DNA of 64,000 nt. Origin: Candidatus Zhuqueibacterota bacterium. GTDB taxonomy: Bacteria > Zhuqueibacterota > Zhuqueibacteria > Oceanimicrobiales > Oceanimicrobiaceae. The notes under the pieces are model-generated. The model was not told where the DNA came from. It searched no databases and saw only the letters and a list, made by a program, of their open reading frames with translations. The first letter of the stretch is position 1; each line of letters opens with the position of its first letter. The stretch covers positions 1-64,000 of the forward strand of contig JAJDAF010000061.1 in NCBI GenBank assembly GCA_029261995.1, written 5' to 3'. The position numbers and the translations under genes were made by a program. Below, piece after piece: positions 17,295-25,242 of the stretch.

Positions 17295-18598
17295 CTCGTT
17301 ATGAGGCCTGGTCTGAACTTTCAAACGAAATCAATTCTCTGGGAGAAATTGCTGACGTCGCCAATGTCACGGTATCTCGTTTGGAGCACGTCGCGGATGT
17401 TTTTTCCTTGCGCTATTTGGGAGTTGCCGAAGACTTTCTGACCTACAGTAACCGTGACAGGAGGTTTCTCGTGATCGACGGCTTTGGAGGGACGGCGACT
17501 ACCAGCACTGTTTTGTTCTCGGATCTGTCTGAATTTGAGCGGACCCTGTGGCAGGAACCGAAAACGTGCTTCCTGCACAAACTTGAGATCACCGAGCTCA
17601 GGGAGACATTGCCGGAGCACTTTCAGGACGACAGCATTACTCAACTCTACGCTTGTTGTCCCCAATTTACTGATGGCAAGCTTCACAGCATCTTCGTAGC
17701 AAGCAGCCGGGATGAATCTTTTAGTGAACTTGATGTTAAGTTTCTCAAGATGGTCTCGCAGTTTCTTCACGGCAAAGTCAGCTACATCCAAAGGGAGAAG
17801 GCAATAACTGCAACCCTGGTACAAACGGAGAAGATGATTTCAATCGGAAAACTGACGGCGAGTCTACTGCATGAACTGAATTCCCCTGCCGGGGTACTCA
17901 AGAGTAGCGCGGACATTGCCTCTCGAACTGTCGGCAAACTGAATGCAACGGTGAACAAGGCAACCGCCAGGGAGGTGGCAGACAATTCCACCTATCGCAA
18001 ATGCATTAGAACATTGAATGACGCGACCGAATCATCGACGAACGCAACCGATCGAATTTTGGAAATCATCAATAACCTGAAGAGCTTTATCAGGTTGGAC
18101 GAGGCCGAACTCCTTAATGCGGATCTTCATAAAGGACTAGACGCCGCCCTGGCGTTGATTCGAAATGAGCTCAGCGTTGCAGAGACAAGGAACCCGAAAC
18201 AAATAGAAATCATTAAGGCGTACTGCTCAGATGCACACGTTCTGTGCGATGCAGGGCAAATCAATCAGGTTCTCTTGATTCTGCTGCAGAGAGCAGTTCA
18301 GGACATCGACGAACAAGGCACAATTACTGTCAAGACATTCAAGGATGAGAAGAATGTATATATCACAATCTCGGAGACAGGAAAAGGACTCAGTCGGGAT
18401 GAACTGGTATCGATCTTTGACCTGAATTTCACTGCAAGTGATTCCAGAATGGGTATGGGACTGGATTTGGCTTTGGCATACAACATGATTCGAAAACACG
18501 GTGGGGATGTAAAAGTTGAAAGCGAAGCGGGCCACGGCTCAAAGTTCACAATAGAATTACCAATAACTTTCGACGAAAGTCGTAAGCCCCAAAAATAA
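17264..18598 (+). CDS. sensor histidine kinase with degenerate N-box
   Basis: Soluble 444-residue kinase-like protein. Residues about 30-180 form an input region without membrane segments, perhaps GAF-like (FLVIDGF, FVASSRDESFSELDVKFLKMV). The dimerisation/phosphoacceptor helix has H203 in LLHELNSPAGVL. The ATPase domain shows GKGLSRDELVSIFD and MGMGLDLALAYNMIRKHGG (G2 box). The N-box reads QVLLILLQRAVQDI: the two Asn that normally chelate Mg-ATP are I339 and R343, so activity is doubtful. The start is GTG. No response regulator gene is adjacent. Confidence 0.82.
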   Translation: MPVDGQGSKLARYEAWSELSNEINSLGEIADVANVTVSRLEHVADVFSLRYLGVAEDFLTYSNRDRRFLVIDGFGGTATTSTVLFSDLSEFERTLWQEPKTCFLHKLEITELRETLPEHFQDDSITQLYACCPQFTDGKLHSIFVASSRDESFSELDVKFLKMVSQFLHGKVSYIQREKAITATLVQTEKMISIGKLTASLLHELNSPAGVLKSSADIASRTVGKLNATVNKATAREVADNSTYRKCIRTLNDATESSTNATDRILEIINNLKSFIRLDEAELLNADLHKGLDAALALIRNELSVAETRNPKQIEIIKAYCSDAHVLCDAGQINQVLLILLQRAVQDIDEQGTITVKTFKDEKNVYITISETGKGLSRDELVSIFDLNFTASDSRMGMGLDLALAYNMIRKHGGDVKVESEAGHGSKFTIELPITFDESRKPQK

Positions 18599-18625
18599 TC
18601 TCACAACGAGTGGAGGTCATGACGT

Positions 18626-19486
18626 ATGGAGTTATCATTTCAATACTCGTATCTGTTCCCATTATCCATTCTCATTTCAACGATAGCAATGTCCAGTGGA
18701 ATTGGCGGTGCGGTGTTTTTCTCACCACTTTTCATGCTGGCGCTTAAGCTGGAGCCATCGATTGCTATCGGCGCGGCGTTGGCAACCGAACTGTTTGGCT
18801 TTGGTTCCGGCATCTACGCCTATGTAAAGAAGAAGCTTGTCGACTTCAAGGTAGGCATGAACCTTTTGATGTTCTCGATTCCGGCAGCTGTCTTCGGTGT
18901 GATTTACAGTGACGCGCTACCTGCGATTGCGTTGAAAGCGGTTTTTGCGGTCGGATTGGTCTTCATCGGCTCACAATTGTTCAGTTCCTGGAGACAAGAA
19001 GAAAAGGAAAAAGCCGACGGCAAGGTAGCCGAAGACTTCGCCGAAAACTATGAATCCTGTCTAGTTGATGCGACAGGCAAAGAATACAAGTACACAATCT
19101 GCAACAAGAACATGGGGCGTCTTTTCGCGGTTGTCGGTGGCGCCTTCGTTGGCATGATATCAGTGGGTCTTGCTGAGTTGCAGGATTACCACCTGATTGC
19201 TCGCTGCCGCGTTCCTTCACCTGTCGCGATAGCCACTTCAATTTTTGTGGTAGTCGTGACCGTACTAATAGCTTCGGCTGGCCATTTTTACCATTTTGCT
19301 TTTGGAGCCGGTCCTGAAGTTCTCAATCAGGTGTTGAGTGTTATCGTGTTCACAGTGCCAGGCGTTATCGTCGGTGGCCAGCTTGGACCAGCTCTGCAGA
19401 CCAAGTTGAATCCCGATGTCATAAAGGTCGGCGTCTCTGTCCTTTTCGTCATTGTTGGACTCTTCATGCTTACGACGCTGGTGTAG
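18626..19486 (+). CDS. TauE/SafE-family sulfite or small-anion exporter
   Basis: A 286-residue integral membrane protein with about eight hydrophobic segments. It has the duplicated TauE layout: SSGIGGAVFFSPLFMLALKLEP near the N-terminus and GGAFVGMISVGLAELQDY at the start of the second half. A hydrophilic loop at about 120-160 separates the halves. Family members move sulfite, sulfoacetate or related anions across the inner membrane. The substrate here is unknown. A terminator lies about 90 bases after the stop. Confidence 0.85.
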   Translation: MELSFQYSYLFPLSILISTIAMSSGIGGAVFFSPLFMLALKLEPSIAIGAALATELFGFGSGIYAYVKKKLVDFKVGMNLLMFSIPAAVFGVIYSDALPAIALKAVFAVGLVFIGSQLFSSWRQEEKEKADGKVAEDFAENYESCLVDATGKEYKYTICNKNMGRLFAVVGGAFVGMISVGLAELQDYHLIARCRVPSPVAIATSIFVVVVTVLIASAGHFYHFAFGAGPEVLNQVLSVIVFTVPGVIVGGQLGPALQTKLNPDVIKVGVSVLFVIVGLFMLTTLV

Positions 19487-19573
19487 TGCCTTTTTGTGGT
19501 AAACCAGCTTGCGCCCACATATTGAAGGACACGATAGCCCAAGCTGTTGTGTGTGGTTTGGTTAGTTCATGGC

Positions 19574-19606
19574 CTGCCGGGATCTGCCCTCCCGGCAGCC
19601 GTTTTT
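19574..19606 (+). terminator. rho-independent terminator
   Basis: Nine-base stem ctgccggga (19574-19582) with tcccggcag (19590-19598), seven-base loop, then ccgttttt. It ends the TauE unit. It also argues that the following channel gene starts downstream of it, not at the ATG at 19569. Confidence 0.82.
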
Positions 19607-19637
19607 ACAATCTTTTAACGCGGGAAACGTGGTCTTA

Positions 19638-20363
19638 ATGCTGCAACGTGCGTTTACGAAAGACACAATCAGACAGATCATGGTCTCTACTGACCATTTT
19701 TCCGGTAAAGCGTTTGCTGTCACAATTCGACTGCTGATTGTTCTTTCGCTTGTAACATTCTCCGTGGATACCCTTCCCGACATCGGCCATCGAGCTAAAG
19801 AGATCCTTCATGTTATCGAGGTGGTCACGGTAGGCATTTTTTCGCTTGAATACGCTCTGCGAATTGCAGTATCTGAAAATCGAATGCGATTCATCTGCAG
19901 TTTTTACGGCTTTGTAGATTTGGCTGCAATACTTCCATTTTACATTTCATCCGGCCTCGATCTTCGCGCTGTCAGGATCTTCAGGCTTCTCCGCCTGGTG
20001 CGGATACTAAAATTGTTTAAGTACAACCAGGCAATAATGAGATTTCAACGCGCATTCGTAATCGCGAAAGAGGAACTGATTCTATTTGGATTTATCGAGG
20101 CAATTGTCCTATATTTGTCGGCCGTTGGAATCTACTATTGCGAAAATCAAGCTCAACCAGAACAGTTCAAGTCCGTCTTTCATAGCCTTTGGTGGGCTGT
20201 TACCACATTGACAACCGTCGGCTACGGTGATATGTTTCCAGTCACAACAGGCGGGAAGATATTCACCTTCTTTGTTCTAATGATCGGGTTAGGAATCGTT
20301 TCCGTACCAACCGGGCTGATCACATCTGCACTTTCACAAACACGAAGTGAAGATGCAATGTAG
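19638..20363 (+). CDS. voltage-gated potassium channel (Kv type, six segments)
   Basis: A 241-residue ion channel subunit. The voltage-sensor helix S4 has Arg/Lys at every third place (VRIFRLLRLVRILKLFKY). The pore loop carries TTVGYGD (T193-D198), the K+ selectivity filter. Four hydrophobic segments precede and one follows the pore. ATG 19638 was chosen because a terminator occupies 19574-19606, so the upstream ATG 19569 would be translated across it. There is no cytoplasmic regulatory domain after S6. It probably sets membrane potential or K+ flux. Confidence 0.9.
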   Translation: MLQRAFTKDTIRQIMVSTDHFSGKAFAVTIRLLIVLSLVTFSVDTLPDIGHRAKEILHVIEVVTVGIFSLEYALRIAVSENRMRFICSFYGFVDLAAILPFYISSGLDLRAVRIFRLLRLVRILKLFKYNQAIMRFQRAFVIAKEELILFGFIEAIVLYLSAVGIYYCENQAQPEQFKSVFHSLWWAVTTLTTVGYGDMFPVTTGGKIFTFFVLMIGLGIVSVPTGLITSALSQTRSEDAM

Positions 20364-20703
20364 AACGACGCCTTGGCGGCAGGTTGGCCTCGTGTATTCA
20401 GTGATAGCACTGACAATTTGTGGTGAGAAACAATCATATTTGGCGAGACACTTGATCGTAGCTCCCAGCGTGGCGGACTGCAACTGGTTAAAAAACAATA
20501 TTTTGATGCGAGTTGCTGTTCACGGCATGCGATTTGCTACCCGACGCAAGCTTCTAAACAGGGGCGTGAAACATGCGCCTTTGTTAAAGCTACACCCAAG
20601 CTAAGCAAAACCACCGCAGGACACTCAACCACGAAGAAATATCGATGATGACACCATCGTGAAAGAGAACTGCAGTACTAATCCAATAACGAAAGGAAAA
20701 ACA
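20364..20703. other. intergenic region
   Basis: No gene is supported. An open frame at 20347-20604 has no family features and overlaps the channel end. A 10-pair stem with two G-U pairs (aacaggggcg at 20557-20566 with cgcctttgtt at 20576-20585) may form an RNA hairpin, but no T-run follows. The last 30 bases carry the AAAGGA ribosome site of the next gene. Confidence 0.5.
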
Positions 20704-21450
20704 ATGGCTTTAAGTGAAAAACAACAAGCAATGTGTGACTCAAGCAAATGGGATTTTTCGGATCTAAGAGCAATCTTCCTCAATTGCACATTAAAGAAAT
20801 CACCGGAGCTGTCACACACCGAGGGACTCATCAAGATGTCGAAAAGCATCATGGAGAAGAACGGAGTTACAACAGAACTCCTGAGACCAGTGGACTACAA
20901 CATCGCCTTTGGGGTTTATGGCGACATGAAAGAGCATGGGTGGGCGAAAGACGACTGGCCTGAGATTTCTGAGAAAGTAAGAGCTGCTCACATCGTCGTC
21001 ATTGGAGCCGCGATTTGGTTGGGAGAGAAAACCTCCGTTTGTACCCAGGTCATCGAACGACTTTATGCCAACTCCCATCTGCTCAACGATGCCGGGCAAT
21101 ATGCTGACTACGGAAAAGTCGGCGGCTGCTTGATTACAGGAAATGAAGACGGCGCAAAACATTGCTCGATGAATATTCTATATTCGCTTCAACATCTTGG
21201 TTACGTCATTCCACCACAGGCAGACGCTGCGTGGTTGGGAGAAGCGGGACCAGGCCCTTCTTATTTGGATGAAGGCTCCGGTGGGCCCGAGAACGATTTT
21301 ACAAACAGAAACACGACGTTCATGACATGGAACCTAATGCACATGGCGCGCATGCTCAAAGATGCCGGCGGCATTCCCGCGCACGGCAATCAAAGATCTG
21401 AATGGGATGCCGGGTGTCGATTTGATTCACCCAATCCCGAGTATCGTTAA
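20704..21450 (+). CDS. flavodoxin-like NADPH-dependent FMN reductase family protein
   Basis: A 248-residue cytoplasmic protein of the flavodoxin-like fold. LRAIFLNCTLKKSPELSHTE is the FMN phosphate-binding start. VVIGAAIWLGEKTSVCTQVIERL resembles the second FMN loop. GGCLITGNEDGAKHCSMNILYSLQHLGYVIPP is typical of NAD(P)H-dependent oxidoreductases of the WrbA/iron-sulfur flavoprotein type. No iron-sulfur Cys motif is evident. The start at 20704 follows AAAGGAAAAAC, and an upstream in-frame ATG (20659) lacks support. The electron acceptor is unknown. Confidence 0.85.
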   Translation: MALSEKQQAMCDSSKWDFSDLRAIFLNCTLKKSPELSHTEGLIKMSKSIMEKNGVTTELLRPVDYNIAFGVYGDMKEHGWAKDDWPEISEKVRAAHIVVIGAAIWLGEKTSVCTQVIERLYANSHLLNDAGQYADYGKVGGCLITGNEDGAKHCSMNILYSLQHLGYVIPPQADAAWLGEAGPGPSYLDEGSGGPENDFTNRNTTFMTWNLMHMARMLKDAGGIPAHGNQRSEWDAGCRFDSPNPEYR

Positions 21451-21879
21451 GCCTGGCAAAGTGCGTGCAGTCTAGGCCTTCATCCTGCATGGAATTGAAA
21501 CTCAAGAGATGTTTGCAGGCGCGGTAGCTACATGGCCCCGTGCCCTGCAAATTTCTTGATACCTGCTTTGGTTGAGCTTGCGGCAACGTGAGAACGGCCT
21601 TAACCCGCAGTCACCGTATACGGTTGAATGTACCCCAATGTGGTGACTTTTCAGATTTCACTCGCTGTGCGACTCCAATCATAAACCCTTAATTAACCTA
21701 ATTATAGACTGTCAATCTGTACTCTGGCATGGCAGTTGCTTGTGGGTTGGGAAATTACGACGTTGACATAACATCTGCAGTGGTGACGTGGGATTCGGGT
21801 GGCCGAAATCAATAGTCGGCTCATGATAATCAACGATACGGGATAATTCAAGACTTGGTCTAGCCTTTGTCCTCTTATT
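21451..21879. other. intergenic region with one imperfect hairpin
   Basis: No gene is supported on either strand. tttgcagg (21512-21519) pairs with cctgcaaa (21544-21551), with further inner pairing, and is followed by tttcttg. This may be a weak terminator for the flavodoxin-like gene. The rest is AT-rich DNA with no clear signal. Confidence 0.45.
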
Positions 21880-22239
21880 ATGAATGACTTGAGTGTAATG
21901 CTGTTTCCGACAATTAGTTTTTTCAGTGCTGCCTGTCTGGTTCTCATTGTATCCTATGATTATCGGACAGTGCGAAAGGAGATAGTTCAACTGTTTTCTC
22001 ATACTTCTGAGCATTCACAAGGCAAACTCGAGTTTGTACTACGACAAGCCGCAGAATTGAAAAATGCACTTATCAGCTTTCACTTGAGTTCGGTTTGCTT
22101 CATTCTCGCGGTTCCGGCGGCGAGCTCCAACTTTTTTGGGCTCGATCCTGTGCTTCTGGTCACCCTGTTGTGTGTCGTTGGTTTTGGCTGCATGGTTTAT
22201 GGGACGGTTAGCCTCCTTAAAAGGCTTGGCCATGAATAG
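21880..22239 (+). CDS. small membrane protein, DUF2721-like
   Basis: A 119-residue protein with an N-terminal membrane helix (LFPTISFFSAACLVLIVSYD), a charged amphipathic middle (about 30-65) and two C-terminal helices separated by a short turn. This layout resembles DUF2721 proteins, whose function is unknown. No good ribosome binding site is seen before ATG 21880 or the in-frame ATG 21898. It stands alone between two long non-coding stretches. Confidence 0.55.
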   Translation: MNDLSVMLFPTISFFSAACLVLIVSYDYRTVRKEIVQLFSHTSEHSQGKLEFVLRQAAELKNALISFHLSSVCFILAVPAASSNFFGLDPVLLVTLLCVVGFGCMVYGTVSLLKRLGHE

Positions 22240-22319
22240 CGCCTAGGCCGTAACCCAAGTGTAAGACCATCACATCCGCGTTTTTTTGCAGGGATGACAA
22301 GAACATCCAGCCTTTACTG

Positions 22320-22412
22320 ATATGAAAGGACTGCCCTGACAACGGCGACAGGGTTGGTGGGGCGTCGGCCTTTCTAGTGTTGGTATTGGATTTTACCGGC
22401 CCGACGAACTTG
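22320..22412 (+). pseudogene. decayed copy of the 5' end of the kinase-Omp85 gene
   Basis: About 90 bases match 25313-25406, the start region and signal peptide of the gene at 25243. Both run atat-x2-aagga-x-tg-x-cc through ggttggtgggg and tggtattgg-x-ttttaccgg. By eye roughly four fifths of positions agree, with one single-base length difference that breaks the frame. No open frame continues, so this is a remnant rather than a gene. The intervening 2.7 kb holds three unrelated genes. Confidence 0.7.
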
Positions 22413-22477
22413 GCCGTTCAGGAAGCTCAATCGGCCGGCGTTAATAAACAAAAGGCTCTGGTATCTCGAGGAATAAT

Positions 22478-23134
22478 ATGACTAACAATGAACGTCAATT
22501 CATGGTCGTAACAGGTGTTATCGGGCTAATTGCAGCCATTCTTGTAGGTACGGGAGAGTTTCTGCTGCATTTCGATCCGTTAGCTCGATTTTCCGAAACC
22601 AGCTATGATTTTATGCTGGCGGCATCGGATGAGCGACAAACTATCGGACACTTCTTGGGAGTGCTTGGAGGGCCCCTGTACGTTGTTGGCTGTTGGCACA
22701 TTTATCTAATGTTGAAACCTGCCAACCAGGCGCTGGCGTTTGTTGCATTTGTGCTGGGCGCTTATGGCTTTATGATAGGCGCTGACTGGATTAGCTCCCG
22801 TGCAAGCATTGGCGCGATTGTGCACCTTCAACAAAGCGGAGTGGCAGTCGAATCTTTGATACAACTCTATCAGGAACGTTATGAAAGTCTTTTGACGGTT
22901 ATTCGTATCTCTACCTTCATTTTATCTCTGATTTTTATAGGGCTGACTCTAACGGGTCGCTCTCATTACCAAAAATGGCATGCGATACTCAACCCCATAC
23001 TCCTGCTAGTCAGTTCTTTCATTGTGTATATAGTAAATCCTGATATTGGCAAATACCTTATGCCTATCGCGTTGAACGTGGCGTTTGGGATTTTCTTTGT
23101 GTTATCAATACTGCAAACACGCAAATTGAAGTAA
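22478..23134 (+). CDS. six-helix membrane protein of unknown function
   Basis: A 218-residue protein with six predicted membrane helices, the first at about residues 9-29. A polar region with GEFLLHFDPLARF lies between helices one and two. GGPLYVVGCWHIYLML and GADWISSRASIGAIVHL carry conserved-looking His, Trp and Arg within or near the membrane. I do not recognise a characterised family. The gene is 12 bases before the FG-GAP gene and is likely cotranscribed with it. A GAGGAA ribosome site precedes ATG. The base composition looks AT-richer than the metabolic genes. Confidence 0.75.
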   Translation: MTNNERQFMVVTGVIGLIAAILVGTGEFLLHFDPLARFSETSYDFMLAASDERQTIGHFLGVLGGPLYVVGCWHIYLMLKPANQALAFVAFVLGAYGFMIGADWISSRASIGAIVHLQQSGVAVESLIQLYQERYESLLTVIRISTFILSLIFIGLTLTGRSHYQKWHAILNPILLLVSSFIVYIVNPDIGKYLMPIALNVAFGIFFVLSILQTRKLK

Positions 23135-23146
23135 GGAAGAAAAAGT

Positions 23147-24742
23147 ATGAAAAAAATACTGTTAGCACCCTTTATTGTGATTGCCTTGCTCATGGCAATC
23201 GTCATCGTACGCTTCACCCTCGATAAGATGATAGATTACGATGTTTCTACCGATGGCGTGATAGTACCGAAATTTTCCGAAGTGGTGTTAGATTTCGAGC
23301 AAAAACTGAACAACGCCGAATCACTGCCGTTTGCTGCCAGCGCCGTTATTGATGTTGACAATGATGGTGTTGAAGAACTTTTTCTCGGCGGCGGCCCGAA
23401 TCAGGGAGATATCATTTGCGAATATAAAAACGGCGCACTTCAACGTCTCGGCGCTGATGTGCTGCGTAAAACTACGCTGACGGAAGCGACTTTTGGCGCT
23501 TCCGTTATAGATGTCGATAAAAATGGCTACTCCGATCTCATCATATCGCGCACCAATGGTGTCTGGCTTTATCTGAATGACAACGGTCAATTCAATGGTC
23601 AAAAACTGGATCTGCCTATTCCACCGGACACCTCGCCACTGTCCGTCGCGATTTCAGATATCAACCGCGATGGTCATTTTGATATGTTCGTTGCCGGATA
23701 CATAAAGAAGGAATTGGTGGAGGGCGAAAATATCTTCAACAAAGAGGGTTATGGCGGTAGCAGCGTGATGGTAATCAATAACGGTGATAATACGTTTACC
23801 GACATTACAGAATCTTCCGGCTTACACTACAAACACAATACTTTCATGGGCGTGTTTGTCGATGTGGATAATGACGGCCTCGAAGACTTGGTAGTCGCTC
23901 ACGATACCGGGCAAGTTAGAACCTGGAAGAATCTTGGTACGATGAAATTTGAAAATATGAGCAACCCAAATTCATCGCAATACAGCTATCCCATGGGTAT
24001 CGCTGTCACCGATTATCAGAATAACGGTTTGGTGGATTTCTTTTTCTCAAACGTAGGCAGTACGCCCCCAGCTTTCCTTGTCAAAGGCGATCTGCGCGAC
24101 GATCAGGTCTTCAATCCCAAATGGATTATGTTCCAGAATAAAGGCGGCTTTGCGTTTAACGACATTGCGGAGCAAGCCAAGCTGGCGGATTACGAATTTT
24201 CATGGGGGGCGATATTCGAAGATTTCAACCTCGACGGTCTTGACGATCTCGTCGTATCCGAAAACTACATGGGTCTTCCGGCGCACAAAATACCCTTTCT
24301 ACGCTTGCCTGGACGTTTCCTGGTACAAACGGAATCTGGTGAATTTGCCGCCACGGGGCAAGAAAGCGGCGTCGTTAACACTGGCTACGGTATTTCACCG
24401 ATTACCGCCGATTTTAACAATGACGGTTATCCTGACCTGGTGCATGTTAATATCGCGGGTCACTCAAAAGCCTTTATCAACAAAGGTGGTGATGCCCACT
24501 ATTTGAAAGTGCAACTGCCTAATACTATCGAATCGATAGCGGCAAAAATTGTGGTTACTCGCAGTGACGGGTTAGTGCTAAGAAGGGATGTGGTTTCTGG
24601 CGAAGGTCTCAATTCTGATCAATCGCATGTTCAAATATTCGGCCTGGGGGATGCACTGGCTGTTGAAGTATCCGTGCAATATATTGATGGTAAGGTAGAA
24701 ACGAAAACGGGTAACTTCATGAACACACTGATTCTTTTTTAG
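23147..24742 (+). CDS. exported FG-GAP/VCBS-repeat protein with ASPIC/UnbV domain (CRTAC1-like)
   Basis: A 531-residue protein with an N-terminal membrane anchor or signal (LLAPFIVIALLMAIVIV). It contains at least six calcium-binding repeats of the D-x-D/N-x-D-G type: VDVDNDGVEELFLG, IDVDKNGYSDLII, SDINRDGHFDMFV, VDVDNDGLEDLVV, EDFNLDGLDDLVV and ADFNNDGYPDLVH. These form an integrin-like beta-propeller. The C-terminal 80 residues match the ASPIC/UnbV domain. Members are extracytoplasmic and mostly of unknown role. It is tightly linked to membrane proteins on both sides. Confidence 0.88.
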   Translation: MKKILLAPFIVIALLMAIVIVRFTLDKMIDYDVSTDGVIVPKFSEVVLDFEQKLNNAESLPFAASAVIDVDNDGVEELFLGGGPNQGDIICEYKNGALQRLGADVLRKTTLTEATFGASVIDVDKNGYSDLIISRTNGVWLYLNDNGQFNGQKLDLPIPPDTSPLSVAISDINRDGHFDMFVAGYIKKELVEGENIFNKEGYGGSSVMVINNGDNTFTDITESSGLHYKHNTFMGVFVDVDNDGLEDLVVAHDTGQVRTWKNLGTMKFENMSNPNSSQYSYPMGIAVTDYQNNGLVDFFFSNVGSTPPAFLVKGDLRDDQVFNPKWIMFQNKGGFAFNDIAEQAKLADYEFSWGAIFEDFNLDGLDDLVVSENYMGLPAHKIPFLRLPGRFLVQTESGEFAATGQESGVVNTGYGISPITADFNNDGYPDLVHVNIAGHSKAFINKGGDAHYLKVQLPNTIESIAAKIVVTRSDGLVLRRDVVSGEGLNSDQSHVQIFGLGDALAVEVSVQYIDGKVETKTGNFMNTLILF

Positions 24743-24743
24743 A

Positions 24744-25154
24744 ATGCTTACCAAGATATTCGCAATTGGCCTCTACCTACTCGTCGCTATCGGGCTTTGT
24801 GGAGCGTTGTCTTTGTCGTACAACAACATAACCGGGGATGCGACGTGCCCTACCATATTGAGAATACCGGTATGTTTCGTGGTAGCCATTGGCTACTCTG
24901 GTATGCTGTTGGGTTTATTGTTCTCCAGAAGTACATTGACCGTGAAGTTGTTTTTGCCAAGCTGGTTAGTGGTCTTCAGCATTGCTACTATTGGCGCCGT
25001 GCTCGAAATCACGCTTGGTAACACTTGTCCACGTACTGAATTAGGAGTGCCGCTGTGTTATATATCTTTAGCTCTATCTGTTCTTATCTTAATCTTGTTT
25101 GTTTTAAGGCCATCTAGCAAGGCAAGTGCACTCGGACGGCAAAAAGCTTTATGA
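24744..25154 (+). CDS. four-helix membrane protein with duplicated Cys-Pro...Pro-x-Cys motif
   Basis: A 136-residue protein, starting one base after the previous stop. Each half has two hydrophobic helices joined by a loop with a cysteine pair: DATCPTILRIPVCF in the first half and GNTCPRTELGVPLCY in the second. This is a clear internal duplication. The pairs lie on the same predicted side of the membrane and could form disulfides or bind a redox partner. I do not recognise a characterised family. Confidence 0.72.
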   Translation: MLTKIFAIGLYLLVAIGLCGALSLSYNNITGDATCPTILRIPVCFVVAIGYSGMLLGLLFSRSTLTVKLFLPSWLVVFSIATIGAVLEITLGNTCPRTELGVPLCYISLALSVLILILFVLRPSSKASALGRQKAL

Positions 25155-25242
25155 ACCCAAGTACTAAGTAGAAGGGTGATTTGTATTTTGTCGGAAACTT
25201 GATTTATCAGAATAGTAATGACTGGCAGGAGGAAGAATTGCA

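Noticed and set aside
20347-20604. An 85-codon open frame after the K+ channel gene
   Set aside because: It overlaps the channel stop, has no ribosome site, no hydrophobic or motif pattern, and includes an RNA-hairpin-like sequence.
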